Positions 18,217 to 27,702 of a DNA stretch of 64,000 nt are shown in pieces. How positions within the stretch are numbered: position 1 is the stretch's first letter; the number at the start of each line of letters is the position of its first letter. The stretch is from CBDCYS01 sp965226245 (GTDB taxonomy: Bacteria > Acidobacteriota > Terriglobia > Bryobacterales > UBA6623), in contig CBDDCL010000015.1 of the NCBI GenBank assembly GCA_965226245.1, positions 1,612,001 to 1,676,000 on the forward strand. Reading direction: 5' to 3'. The position numbers and the translations under genes are program-made. Below the pieces are notes generated by a model. The model had not been told where the DNA came from and searched no databases. It worked only from the letters and a program-made list of their open reading frames with translations.

Positions 18217-19311
18217 ATGAACATTGATTCGATCCAAGTTGACCACTTCGAAATTCCGCTTCCGGTGGTCTTGAGCGACTCGACACACGGCGAGATTCGC
18301 CATTTCGGGGTCGTTACCGCCCGAGTCCGGGCGGCCGGCGGCGCCGAGGGGCTGGGCTATACCTACGTGGTCGGCAAGACCGGCGGCGCGGCCATCGCGA
18401 CTCTTATCGAAAAGGACTTGGCGCCGCTGCTGGCGGGCAGTGACCCCAGACGCGTCGAGCAGCTTTGGGAAAAGATGTGGTGGCGCCTGCACTACGTGGG
18501 ACGCGGCGGCATCGCTGTCTTCGCAATCTCAGCCGTGGACGTGGCGCTGTGGGATCTGAAGGCAAAGCTCGCCGGCGAGCCCCTGTGGCGCCTGCTGGGC
18601 GGGCATTCCGGAAGAGCAAGAGTTTATGCCGGAGGGATCGACTTAAACTTCTCTCTCGATGAGTTGGCCGAGCAAACCAAGCGAAATCTTGAGCGCGGAT
18701 TTCGCGCCATCAAGATGAAAGTGGGCCGGGAGCGCTTGGCGGAGGACGTCGAGAGGGTGGCCGCCATGCGGGAGTTGCTGGGGCCGGAGATTCCGCTTCT
18801 CGTGGACGCCAACATGCGCTGGAGCGTGGAGCAGGCGATTCGCGCCTCCCGGGCGTTCGCCGTGCACGATGTCTACTGGCTCGAGGAGCCGACGATTCCC
18901 GACGACATTGAGGGTCACGCGCGGATCGCCCGCGACGGCCCGCTGCCGATCGCCACGGGCGAAAATCTGCATTCGATTTACGAGTTCCAGAAAATGATTG
19001 CGGGCGGCGGCGTTTCGTTCCCCGAGCCCGATCTGTCCAATCTCGGCGGAGTGACGGCTTGGATGAAGGTCGCGCACCTGGCCGAAGCTTACAATTTGCC
19101 GGTTACCACCCACGGCGTTCACGATCTGCATGTTCATTTGCTGGCAGCCGTACCGAACGCGTCGTTTCTTGAAGCGCACGGTTTTGGCCTGGAAGCGTTT
19201 ATCCGCGATCCCGTGGAGATTAATGAAGGGGTCGTGACCGCTCCGGAGCGCGCCGGCCACGGAATCGAGTTCGACTGGGATGCGCTGGAACCCCACCGGG
19301 CGACCCGGTAG
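18217..19311 (+). CDS. Mandelate racemase/muconate lactonizing enzyme family protein
   Basis: A 364-residue enolase-superfamily enzyme, likely a sugar-acid dehydratase or racemase. The lysine motif IKMKVG lies near residue 167. Metal ligands follow in VDANMRW, LEEPTIPDD and ATGENLHS, and the C-terminal His motif THGVHDLHVH supplies the second base. ATG 18217 is used because the family N terminus (IDSIQVDHFEIPL) starts there; the frame is open upstream without family similarity. The substrate cannot be told from sequence, and the neighbours give no pathway. Confidence 0.88.
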   Translation: MNIDSIQVDHFEIPLPVVLSDSTHGEIRHFGVVTARVRAAGGAEGLGYTYVVGKTGGAAIATLIEKDLAPLLAGSDPRRVEQLWEKMWWRLHYVGRGGIAVFAISAVDVALWDLKAKLAGEPLWRLLGGHSGRARVYAGGIDLNFSLDELAEQTKRNLERGFRAIKMKVGRERLAEDVERVAAMRELLGPEIPLLVDANMRWSVEQAIRASRAFAVHDVYWLEEPTIPDDIEGHARIARDGPLPIATGENLHSIYEFQKMIAGGGVSFPEPDLSNLGGVTAWMKVAHLAEAYNLPVTTHGVHDLHVHLLAAVPNASFLEAHGFGLEAFIRDPVEINEGVVTAPERAGHGIEFDWDALEPHRATR

Positions 19312-19885
19312 AGGCTACCGGGGCGACGAGTGCTCGTTACTGGTTGCCCCGGCGGTTAGATTCGTCAAGATTAGAAACCATCCCATAAACTGCGAAGGAA
19401 GACGAGAGAGCGGGAACAGGCGGAATGCTCACATGAAAACTGCACGCCGCAATCCTCTCGTGGCTGGGTGGGCCGAAAGGTCAACCCTGCGTTGTCGGGG
19501 GACTTAGTCTTAGTCTTCCTCGCGGTCGCGGAGTTTGGTCGCAGCCTACAGTAGGGCAAATTGAATTACTGCCTGAGGGATGATGCGACGAATTAGGAGC
19601 CGGAGTCCGGTCCCTGTGCCGGGCTGTCGGGCGACCGGCGACTCTGTCGCGGCCCGCTACTGCGCCCCCGTTTTGTCTTCTGGGCCAGTTGGCAGGGCTG
19701 GTAGCCTCGACGGTCTCAACGGAGATTCTCGCGACGAGCATCAGATTGCCACTGTAATCGTCCCTTGCGGTGTAAACGAAGTGCTGTCGAACAACTCGAA
19801 TAGAAAGTGCCGATAGAGCCGCGAAGGGCGATAGCGACAACGCCCTCGCCTCCAAGGCGATCCCCCCAACGACTTGTTAGCAGCT
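19312..19885. other. Intergenic region, nothing recognised
   Basis: About 570 bases between convergent genes. I see no coding frame with believable composition, no tRNA and no clear terminator with a T-run. Confidence 0.5.
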
Positions 19886-20827
19886 CTACCGAAACTTCGC
19901 TTCGCTCTCGGATGGAAAGTCCTCAGAGGCCTTCTGCGTGACTCTGCCTGTCGCAGCCCATTCCGCGCCCCGTTGAATCAACGTAATAAACCCCACGCAA
20001 TCGATAGCGGACCATGGTCCCGAACCCGCACTCGCCCCGCTATTTACATGGCCCATGGGGGTTCCAAACACTCGGCCCTTTCCGTAGCGAACCGTAAAGG
20101 CCATCGGTTCGTGCTCGCCGGTGCCATGTTTCTCCACTCCCCAATGAGCCTCATACTTCGGGTCGGAATAGGCTGTCGCAAGGATGGTCATATTCTTCGC
20201 CGGACCGCGCTGATTGCTATAGAGTTCATCCTTTCCGTGCAACCAAACCGGAGGCAGTCCGCGCATGATCGGGTGATCTGGTTCGCGCGTGACCACCTGG
20301 AATTCATGGGCGTCGATACATTCCCCCGCGTGGCCTGGACGATGATCCAGGAATAATTTGCCGTCCCGATAATGAACGAAGGGGCCGTGCTTCTCGTTGC
20401 GTCCTCCCCAGCCGCCGATCCCGATCATTTCGTTGAAAGCTTCCCAGTCCGGGAACGTATGATTCACGGCGTGGCCATAGACCAGCCCGCCGCCATTTTC
20501 CATGTAGCTTTCGAACGACTCCTGCACGTGTTTCGACCAATCGTCCCCGTTGTATTCAAGCACCACCACGCCGTAAGCAGAGAAATCCGGGTTGAATTCG
20601 CTCATGTCGCCGCCCTTTGGCGGACTTAAAACCATATCCACCTCGAACAGACCCGTTGCCTCCAATATGTTCTTGTAATGCGCGCTGAGGGCTTGCCATC
20701 CGTGATTGTTCTGGCCCGTAAGGACCATCGCTTTGAGTGATCCCGCCCGGTCCGCGCCATGGGCGGACCCCCAAAAGGCGGCGCCGAAGCAGAACAGCAG
20801 TACGCGCAAAAGTGTTCTATGTCTCAT
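19886..20827 (-). CDS. ThuA-like domain protein, exported
   Basis: A 313-residue protein with a signal peptide (MRHRTLLRVLLFCFGAAFWG, cleavage after AHGA). The ThuA/trehalose-utilisation glutamine-amidotransferase-like fold is visible as MVLTGQNNHGWQALSAHYKN, the acidic strand VVVLEYNGDDW, GGGLVYGHAVNHTF and HPIMRGLPPVW. The second ATG (20827) is preferred because AAGGGA lies 10 bases before it, while it is too close to ATG 20836. ThuA proteins are common next to sugar-degrading or Gfo/Idh genes; here the role is unknown. Confidence 0.85.
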   Translation of the reverse strand: MRHRTLLRVLLFCFGAAFWGSAHGADRAGSLKAMVLTGQNNHGWQALSAHYKNILEATGLFEVDMVLSPPKGGDMSEFNPDFSAYGVVVLEYNGDDWSKHVQESFESYMENGGGLVYGHAVNHTFPDWEAFNEMIGIGGWGGRNEKHGPFVHYRDGKLFLDHRPGHAGECIDAHEFQVVTREPDHPIMRGLPPVWLHGKDELYSNQRGPAKNMTILATAYSDPKYEAHWGVEKHGTGEHEPMAFTVRYGKGRVFGTPMGHVNSGASAGSGPWSAIDCVGFITLIQRGAEWAATGRVTQKASEDFPSESEAKFR

Positions 20828-20917
20828 AGTGATCATTTCCCTTTCACGAGCGATGCTCCAGCCCCCCTCATCCCCAAACGCCTTCCGTCGCCGAACCCAA
20901 TCAGCAAACTCGGCTCG

Positions 20918-21577
20918 CTAGGTGGGGGAGACTGTCCCAATTGCCTGCCCCTTTCGAATCGTCTTACCCACAGCCAAATCGTCGGCGATGTCGCTTAATC
21001 GGCCATATCGCATCAGACTGCCATACGCATGTTCGATCGCGACGCCCCAATGCACACCTTTCTTGCTGCCGGGAATAACTTGACCCTCATCCTGAATGGA
21101 CACGACTCTCCCGTGATGCACAGCAACAACTGGGACGCCGTAATCGTCATGGCTCTCACGGACTCGCAATGCCAACATCCCCTCAAGTGGTCGAAGCGGA
21201 AGCGGAGCCACGGCGGCGGCACCCGCCAAGTCTTCTGCTCCACGCTGAAGCAAGACCAATCTCAGCTCCTGAACCTCTTCCCGGAGTATTTCGAGCGAGG
21301 CCCTCGCAGCTCCGAGCTCATTGTGTACTGCGTTCAAGTCGCTATGGGACTGCATTATCGTAGTCCAAAATCCCATAACGACCGTTGCGGCAATCGCGGC
21401 ACACAACATTGCAACTTTTCGGAGTGCGTCGATCCTGCCGACAGTCCGCACCAGTTTCACTTCAAGACGGTCGATCCTTTCTCCGACAGTTGACTCAGAC
21501 CCCATCGATTCGGAGGGCGCCGGATCATGAAGCTCGAAATCTGAATCCTTACGGTCACGCCACGACGGGTTCGCCAT
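20918..21577 (-). CDS. Membrane-anchored degenerate LytM/M23-like protein
   Basis: A 219-residue protein with one membrane helix (about 56-75, AMLCAAIAATVVMGFWTTIM), a coiled segment (about 80-112) and a C-terminal LytM-like fold (YGVPVVAVHHGRVVSIQDEG, WGVAIEHAYGSLMRYGRLS, GKTIRKGQAIGTVSPT). In active M23 endopeptidases the HxH metal motif sits where this protein has YGRL, so the zinc site looks lost, as in EnvC/NlpD-type activators. The start has AAGGAGG upstream. It follows the broken GTPase gene by 37 bases on the same strand, so the two were likely one operon. The fold call is inference from motif spacing. Confidence 0.65.
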   Translation of the reverse strand: MANPSWRDRKDSDFELHDPAPSESMGSESTVGERIDRLEVKLVRTVGRIDALRKVAMLCAAIAATVVMGFWTTIMQSHSDLNAVHNELGAARASLEILREEVQELRLVLLQRGAEDLAGAAAVAPLPLRPLEGMLALRVRESHDDYGVPVVAVHHGRVVSIQDEGQVIPGSKKGVHWGVAIEHAYGSLMRYGRLSDIADDLAVGKTIRKGQAIGTVSPT

Positions 21578-22335
21578 TGTTCACAACCTCCTTCAGGGAC
21601 CTCATATTCCGATTCTACACGTTCTCCGTCGTATCTGAGACGCTCTCACGAACCAGATGCTCCTTCACCAAGGGCAGGCCTTGCCCGGTCGCGGCTGAGC
21701 CCACGATGATCTTCACCAGCCGTCCCCGGCCTCTCCTTTCAAGTCGCTGAATCAAAGGTTGAAACAACTCGACACACTGTCGCTCAAGCACCTCAGTATT
21801 TCCGTCGATGAGGTCCGCCTTGTTCACAAATAGGCAAACGAAGGTCAGGCTGCTTTTCGTGAAGAGTCCGAAGACAGCGTCAAGAGCTTGCTCGTTCCAC
21901 TCCTCAATGTGCTGCCGGACCCGCTCCGAGTTTGGCTCGTTAGCGGTTTTGGGCTTTGCAGCCCCGGTCGCTGGCGCGGGCATTAAGTCGACGAGCAGGA
22001 TTAGGGAGTTTATGTGCCCATAACGTATTGGCGAGTACGGCAATCTTTGTTGCTCCACAAACGCACGCACTAAAGAGCCCAAATCTTGGCCTGCGTAGTC
22101 CGACACGTAAATTCAGCAGGTCGATGGGTTCTCGTTGTCGGGAAGCACAACGCCGTAGCGGTATATCTTGAAGGAATCTGTTGCGATCTCTGGCCGTGCG
22201 ACGTCCGAGTCCAGCAGCTTGTTTATGAAGCTTGTTTTGCCGACTCCCCCCAGCCCTACGAGGAGTACGGAATTCCGCATTTCCGGAAAAGGCGTTTTAA
22301 CCGGAAGCTGAAAGCCCCGCATACGATCGTCAGCT

Positions 22336-23363
22336 ATGGGGTATTTAGTTGACTCCAGTAGCCACTACATCTTGGGGGTGGGGGTGCCGGCCCTGGTGGC
22401 CTCGACCATTGTCTTATAGGGAGCAGGGTCGGCGGCGACCGCCTGCTGGAGGAGGCGATAGCAAAGTTTGCCGCGCGACCGTGAGGTCCGCCGGTTGAAG
22501 CGGAACGTGAACTCGTCCAGGTAGTAGTCCAAATACTCGTGACTGACAGCCCCCTGGTGGGTCCCCAACAGCCAGCGCTTTAGCAGAGAGGCGACACGAT
22601 GGACTCTCGGCAGCAGCTTACTCGCCGATTGCCGCTTCCCGCGCAGCACGGTGACTTCATGGCGGTATCCTTTGTTCTCCAATCCCGCATAGCCTTCCCA
22701 GCCGTCGGTGTGCACGAGGCTGCCAGGTTGGATAGCTTCTTCGACAAAGGCTTCCAAGCTCGCCGCTGAGGCATCCGCGATCCGACGGAGCCGGATGCGA
22801 CCCATACCGCGCCCATCCTCCTCGGCAGCAACCGCAACTAACGCTTTGCCAACCATTTCGCGACCTCGGACGCCCTCTTCGACTCCGCCCACATACGTTT
22901 CGTCCACCTCCACCCGGCCGACCAGCCGATTGCGACCGGGGCGCACCATGGCGCGGCGGAACTTGTGCAGCCAGGTCCAGGCGGTTACATAGCTACCCAA
23001 ACCCAAGACCCGCTGCAACTCCAGCGCGCTGGCCCCGCCTTTTTGCGTTGTCACCCACCAAGCCGCCCGGAACCACAACGTCAAGGGCTTGCGGGTGTCC
23101 TGGAAAATCGTGCCCGCCGTCACCGAGGCCTGGTAACCGCAGTCGGCGCAGAGCAGCAGATTGCGTTTGCTGGCCCATGAGGACTGGATCCCACAGCGCG
23201 GGCACACGAACCCCTCCGGCCAGCGCAGCTTCAGCAGGTACTCCCGGCACGCCTCCTCGGTCGAGAATCGAGCTTCCAACTCGACGAGGTTTCGGGGGTA
23301 GTCCTCCTTCATGCCCCCAACCACAACATATTGTGGCTACTGGAGTCAACTAAATACCCCATA
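22336..23363 (-). mobile_element. IS1595-family insertion sequence with 8-bp target duplication
   Basis: A complete element. The terminal inverted repeats, GGGGTATTTAGTTGACTCCA at the left end (from 22338) and its complement at the right (ending 23360), are perfect over 27 bases. The flanks carry the 8-bp direct repeat CGTCAGCT at 22328-22335 and 23364-23371, the length expected for IS1595. It interrupts the GTPase gene and is probably recent because the repeats are perfect. Confidence 0.93.
22365..23324 (-). CDS. IS1595-family (ISXO2-like) transposase
   Basis: A 319-residue DDE-type transposase. An N-terminal zinc ribbon is visible (CPRC...CADCGY, residues 41-63), then the ISXO2-like catalytic domain with VEVDETYVGG, HTDGWEGY and a C-terminal LDEFTFRFNRR. 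It fills its insertion sequence end to end and appears intact. Confidence 0.92.
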   Translation of the reverse strand: MVGGMKEDYPRNLVELEARFSTEEACREYLLKLRWPEGFVCPRCGIQSSWASKRNLLLCADCGYQASVTAGTIFQDTRKPLTLWFRAAWWVTTQKGGASALELQRVLGLGSYVTAWTWLHKFRRAMVRPGRNRLVGRVEVDETYVGGVEEGVRGREMVGKALVAVAAEEDGRGMGRIRLRRIADASAASLEAFVEEAIQPGSLVHTDGWEGYAGLENKGYRHEVTVLRGKRQSASKLLPRVHRVASLLKRWLLGTHQGAVSHEYLDYYLDEFTFRFNRRTSRSRGKLCYRLLQQAVAADPAPYKTMVEATRAGTPTPKM

Positions 23364-24022
23364 CGTCAGCTTTTGCTAGACGGCGGCCGGCTAACTCCCG
23401 CTCAACCTCCGCTTCCTTCATTCTTTTCGTGGCGTTCCGTTCCTCGACTTTGAAATAGACGCCGACGGCGCCGAAAAGCACGCCCAGGAAAGTTAGAAAT
23501 AGGCGCAAGCCGAAAGGGTCCATCCATGGATTCGATTCCTCCAATGCGGTCTCATCATCAATCGGCAACTGGATTTCCGCGCGTTGGGGTGCCTGACCGC
23601 TGTCCTCCGCGACCGGGTCGGACTGCGGGGCATCATTACCTGTCGCCGGTGTAGTGTCGCCCGCTGGCTGCGGCGGCGCTACCTCTGGAGTCATGAAACA
23701 AACCAGCACTACGGCAAGCACCATTCTATGGACGGAATTTTGGATATATTTTCGTCTCTTCATGTAAATGGGGAGAAACCCTCAAAAATACCTTATCATG
23801 ACGACGGGTAGACGAGGGGAGCAGCAGCAACTCGGCGCCAATGTTGGATCGCCCCGGCTCGCTCTTTGCTGTCCTGGTTTCAGAGCCCAGTACAGCAAGA
23901 AAGTCTGATCGACCCGGCGCGCGGCCGATTCCGGCGAACCCCTCCAGTCATGAGTGACTTCGTTGTCGACGGACTTTCCAAGGCGGGCGGGGACACGAAT
24001 ACCGACCATCGGGTACTGACGC

Positions 24023-25915
24023 TCAGCCCAACGCGAACGCCACGAACTGATCGCCCGACTTTGTGCCGCCCTTTCCGATGAGCCTGCCGCCGCCGCCTGC
24101 CGCGATGACGACGTACTGCTTGCCGCCGGCGGAATACGTGCACGGCGTTGCGTATCCGCCGGCGGAGAGCTGGTGCTCCCAGAGGATCTTGCCGGAGCCG
24201 GAGTCGAGCGCCCGGAATTTTTCATCCTGCGTCGCGCCGATGAAGAGCAGACCGCCTTTCGTTACGATCGATCCGCCGACGTTGAAAGTTCCGGTTCCCT
24301 CAATGCCCTTCGCCTTCAGCTCGGCGAACTCGCCCAGGGGCCTTCGCCAGCGGTAATCGCCCTTCGCCAGGTCCAGGCAAAGCAGCTCGCCCCACGGCGG
24401 CTTCGCGGCGGGGTACCCGTCTTGGTCCATAAAGAACGGGTACCCGGCGACCCGATAGGGGTAACCCGCTCCCTCGGGGGCATCCAAAAGCGTGAAGAAT
24501 TTCGGCCAGTTATTGGTATTGATGTAGACGAGCCCCGTTTCCGGATCGTGGCTGCAGCCGCCCCAGATGGTGCCGCCTACCGTCCCCGGAAAGTAGACAG
24601 TTCCTTGCCTGCTCGGGGGTGTGTAGAGCCCCTCGCTGTAGCGCATGTCCTTGAGCCGGCGCTTGATGTACTCTCGCGACTCTTCGGAAATGTCCGTGAT
24701 CTGGTCGTCAGTGAAGCCCTGGCGCGCGAACGGCGGGGGTTTCGTCGGGAACGGCTGCGTTGGATACGCCTGCTCGCCCGGGATATCGGACTCCGGCGTT
24801 GGGCGCTCTTCGATATTCCAGACCGGTTTTCCGGTCTCCCGGTCGAAGACGTACCAGAAGCCCTGTTTCGAGGTCTGCACGACCATGTCTTGCCATTCGC
24901 CGCCGCGTTTGGCCCGCGCGAGGACCGGCTGGGCCGACAGGTCGTAGTCCCAAAGGTCGTGGTGAATCGTCTGGAAATGCCACTTGCGCTCACCGGTGCG
25001 GGCGTCGAGGACGAGGACAGAGTTCCCGAAAAGATTCTTGCCCGGGCGGTCACCGCCGTAGAAGTCGAAGGTCGGCGAGCCGGTTGAGGCGAAGAGCCAG
25101 CCGCGTTCCTCGTCCACGCTCATGCCGCCCCAGTTGTTGGCGCCGCCCGTGTGCTTCCAGTTGTCTTCGCCCCAGGTTTCGTAGCCGAACTCGCCCGGGT
25201 GGGGGATAGTGTGGAAGATCCACAGGCGCTTGCCCGTGCGGACGTCATAGCCGCGAATATGCCCCGGGGCGGCGGGGGCGGGGCCTTCACTGCCCGAGCC
25301 TCCGCCGAGCAGCAGAATGTCTTCAAAGATCACCGGAGGAGTGGCGTAGTAGTACTGCACGTCCTCGGCCATGTCCCGGTCCAGTCCCGTTTTCATATCG
25401 AGGATGCCCCCGTCGGCGAACTCAGAGACCAGCTTGCCGGTGTCGGCGTTGAGGCAGAACATGTTCTGCAGCGCAGACATAAAGATGCGGCGATCATCGC
25501 CGTCAGCCCAGTAGCAAACGCCGCGGTTGACGCCTTTCGAGCGGCGCATCCTCACGCCCTCGTAGGGGTCGAAGTTCCACAGCATCTTTCCGGTCACGGC
25601 GTCGAGGGCGCGGACCTGCAACTGGGCGGTGGTGATGTACATGCGGCCGTCGACGACGATCGGCGTGCACTCGATCTTCGTTGTGGGCCGCTGCCTGCTG
25701 TCGCCGGTCGAGTGGGTCCAAGCGACCTTCAGGCCGCCAACGTTTGAGCGATCGATTTGGTCCAGCGCGGAATAGCGCGTCGCTCCGGGCGAGCCGCCGT
25801 AGTGGCGCCAGTCGCTTGGAGCGTGCGGGCTCGCGTGAGCTGACGAGGCGCAGACCGCGGCGGAAGAGAGAGCGGCGTTCTTGATGAAAGTGCGGCGGGT
25901 GTGTCGGTTCGGCAT
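24023..25915 (-). CDS. PQQ-dependent dehydrogenase-like beta-propeller protein, Tat-exported
   Basis: A 630-residue periplasmic quinoprotein-type dehydrogenase. A Tat signal is visible (RRTFIKNAALSSAAV). The eight-bladed propeller shows tryptophan-docking repeats such as VRALDAVTGKMLWNF, IRGYDVRTGKRLWIF, VLVLDARTGERKW and RALDSGSGKILWEH. Glucose/alcohol dehydrogenases of this class pass electrons to the respiratory chain. No cytochrome or pqq genes adjoin, and a vicinal disulfide typical of methanol dehydrogenase is not seen, so the substrate is open. It is common in Acidobacteria and Planctomycetes. Confidence 0.88.
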   Translation of the reverse strand: MPNRHTRRTFIKNAALSSAAVCASSAHASPHAPSDWRHYGGSPGATRYSALDQIDRSNVGGLKVAWTHSTGDSRQRPTTKIECTPIVVDGRMYITTAQLQVRALDAVTGKMLWNFDPYEGVRMRRSKGVNRGVCYWADGDDRRIFMSALQNMFCLNADTGKLVSEFADGGILDMKTGLDRDMAEDVQYYYATPPVIFEDILLLGGGSGSEGPAPAAPGHIRGYDVRTGKRLWIFHTIPHPGEFGYETWGEDNWKHTGGANNWGGMSVDEERGWLFASTGSPTFDFYGGDRPGKNLFGNSVLVLDARTGERKWHFQTIHHDLWDYDLSAQPVLARAKRGGEWQDMVVQTSKQGFWYVFDRETGKPVWNIEERPTPESDIPGEQAYPTQPFPTKPPPFARQGFTDDQITDISEESREYIKRRLKDMRYSEGLYTPPSRQGTVYFPGTVGGTIWGGCSHDPETGLVYINTNNWPKFFTLLDAPEGAGYPYRVAGYPFFMDQDGYPAAKPPWGELLCLDLAKGDYRWRRPLGEFAELKAKGIEGTGTFNVGGSIVTKGGLLFIGATQDEKFRALDSGSGKILWEHQLSAGGYATPCTYSAGGKQYVVIAAGGGGRLIGKGGTKSGDQFVAFALG

Positions 25916-26042
25916 GGTTGCCCGATATTGTATCTGTTTTTCCGAATGAAACGAGGGAGTTCCGATCCATTGTCATAGGGGACTCTGGCCTTGTTGACGC
26001 AGAAAACGCGGTTTGACCAGAAGCTGTTTTGTGTCAGCATCT

Positions 26043-26436
26043 TCACACCTGACCCTGAACCGGTCTGCTCCGGATGATCCACTCATACGAATCGCCGACG
26101 TTCACGTCGCCGAAGTCGAGGCCCGCCGGGCTGACGTAGATTTGACCCGGCGGCGGTGTCACTCCGGCGATCGGCAGGTTAACCGGCTTTCTCCGAAGGC
26201 AATGACCAGGGGCAAGGTGGTTCCTTGCGCGGAGCCTGTTCGTAGAGCGGCGGTCTGGGCAAGCTCGTCGGACAACTTGAATGTTGACCTGGCCCAAGCC
26301 CACGAAGAACGGTGCGAGCCCGGCGAAGAATACCTGGGTCGGCGCACCGCCGACGGTCACGGTCGGGGTGAGATTCGCTGTAGCAAGCGGTGAGGCCAGG
26401 GACGCCGCGCCGCTCTAGGCGGCGGGTTGCTGACAT
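26043..26436 (-). pseudogene. Remnant of secreted protein with TIGR03437-type C-terminal domain
   Basis: One minus frame reads VTVGGAPTQVFFAGLAPFFV followed by GLGQVNIQV, the signature of the Solibacter TIGR03437 C-terminal domain. The expected continuation (TGSAQGTTLPLVIAFG) is in another frame, so there is a frameshift. A further piece, SPAGLDFGDVNVGDSYEW, resembles an ASPM-SPD-2-Hydin domain. No start or upstream domain remains. This is a decayed gene end. Confidence 0.65.
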
Positions 26437-26640
26437 CGCCGATTCCCGTCATGAAGATGATCAGAACCTGCCCATTGTGATCGACCTCAGCGAGCCAACC
26501 CATAAGCCCTGACCGTAAATTTTCCGGCCATTGCTCCTGGAAGGCCATTTAGCGGTCAACCCCGCGGTTGAGGTGCATCGAGGCCGCGGACGAGCTAATG
26601 TAGTGGTGTCTTCGCAAGCAGGCGAAGGCGGAGGTTTCCG

Positions 26641-27675
26641 ATGAGACATCGATTTTTCACTGCAACGGCCATCCCGGTGATCATGATCGCTTTCGTGTTC
26701 CTGGTCTCCGCCGCCGGCCAGACCCAGGCGCCGCCTGCGACATCGACAGGCGGCGAGGAAGGGTGGACGCACCCGCGGACAAAGTGGGGACATCCAGACC
26801 TTCAAGGATTGTGGACCAACGAGACGATCACCCCTTTCGAACGCCCGGACGATATGGCGGACAAGGAATTCCTGTCCGCCCAAGAAGCCGCTGAGATCGA
26901 AGACCGAACTACTCAACGGCGTGCCGCCGCGGACGGCACTTCCCCGCCTGGCAGCGTCGGCAGCTACAACCAAGTCTGGATGGATTCGGGAACGAAGGTC
27001 CTTCCCAGCAGGCAAACGTCGCTGGTGGTTGATCCGCCCAACGGGAGGGTTCCCACGAAGCCGTCGGCGGAAGCGACCCGTGACTACAACAAGGCTCACG
27101 CCAGGGATTCCTACATCCACATGAGCGTTTGGGACCGCTGCATCACGAGGGGCGTGCCCGGCTCGATTTTTCCGGCCGGCTATAACAACGCCTATCAGAT
27201 TCTGCAAACCCCCGAATACGTGGCGATCCTCTATGAGATGATCCACGACGTGCGTATCATTCCGCTGGACGGGCGTCCGCATGTCGACGAGAAGATCCGC
27301 TTGTGGATGGGCGATTCGCGCGGCCGCTGGGAAGGCAACACGCTGGTCGTGGAAACGGCCAACCACACGGACAAGGGCTGGATCGCCTCCAACGGCGCGT
27401 CGCGGCGCATTAAGGGCATCCCGCAGAGCGAGGCGCTGCATGTGGTCGAACGCTTTGCGCGCGTTAGCGCCGGGACCATCGAATATGAAGTGACGATCGA
27501 AGATCCCGCGATGTATACGCGGCCCTGGAAGGTGGCGATGCCCTTGACCCGTTATGACGAGTATCAGATGTATGAATATGCCTGCCACGAGGGCAACAAA
27601 GCCGTCGAGCTGATCCTGGGCGGAGCGCGTAACCTGGAGAAGGAAGCTGAAATAGCGGCGAGACAGAGCCGCTGA
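26641..27675 (+). CDS. Exported protein of unknown function, acidobacterial family
   Basis: A 344-residue protein with a signal peptide (MRHRFFTATAIPVIMIAFVF, cleavage after AAGQ). The mature part starts with TKWGHPDLQGLWTNETITPF and continues with WDRCITRGVPGSIFPAGYNN, VRIIPLDGRP and WMGDSRGRWEGNTLVVET. This pattern of blocks recurs in many exported acidobacterial proteins without assigned function. ATG 26641 follows AGGCGGAGG. The long antisense frame (26461-28035) is a shadow. It stands alone. Confidence 0.8.
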   Translation: MRHRFFTATAIPVIMIAFVFLVSAAGQTQAPPATSTGGEEGWTHPRTKWGHPDLQGLWTNETITPFERPDDMADKEFLSAQEAAEIEDRTTQRRAAADGTSPPGSVGSYNQVWMDSGTKVLPSRQTSLVVDPPNGRVPTKPSAEATRDYNKAHARDSYIHMSVWDRCITRGVPGSIFPAGYNNAYQILQTPEYVAILYEMIHDVRIIPLDGRPHVDEKIRLWMGDSRGRWEGNTLVVETANHTDKGWIASNGASRRIKGIPQSEALHVVERFARVSAGTIEYEVTIEDPAMYTRPWKVAMPLTRYDEYQMYEYACHEGNKAVELILGGARNLEKEAEIAARQSR

Positions 27676-27702
27676 TGGCGAAGTAACATTTCCCAATCCA
27701 AG

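Larger units (their letters stand above)
21615..23763 (-). pseudogene. Membrane-anchored small GTPase, interrupted by IS1595 element and an in-frame TGA
   Basis: Removing the insertion element and one 8-bp target duplicate (pre-insertion parts 23763-23364 and 22327-21615) gives exactly 371 codons in one frame. The product would have an N-terminal hydrophobic segment (MVLAVVLVCFMTP), a Pro-rich linker, a second helix (FLTFLGVLFGAVGVYFK), a coiled stretch, then a GTPase domain. That domain shows the P-loop GLGGVGKTS, the G3-type motif DYAGQ and the G4 motif NKAD. One TGA (22115-22113) stands between STC and IYVSDYAGQ; the codons on both sides are in the same frame. The gene is thus doubly broken. 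It resembles Ras/MglA-like GTPases in layout, but the membrane-anchored N terminus is unusual. Confidence 0.8.

Noticed and set aside
19481..19855. Possible gene between the enolase-superfamily gene and the ThuA gene
   Set aside because: Frames on both strands have shadow-like composition, no ribosome site and no domain.
22113..22115. TGA as a selenocysteine codon in the GTPase
   Set aside because: The gene is already broken by an insertion sequence, Ras-like GTPases are not selenoproteins at this place, and no hairpin of SECIS type is apparent.
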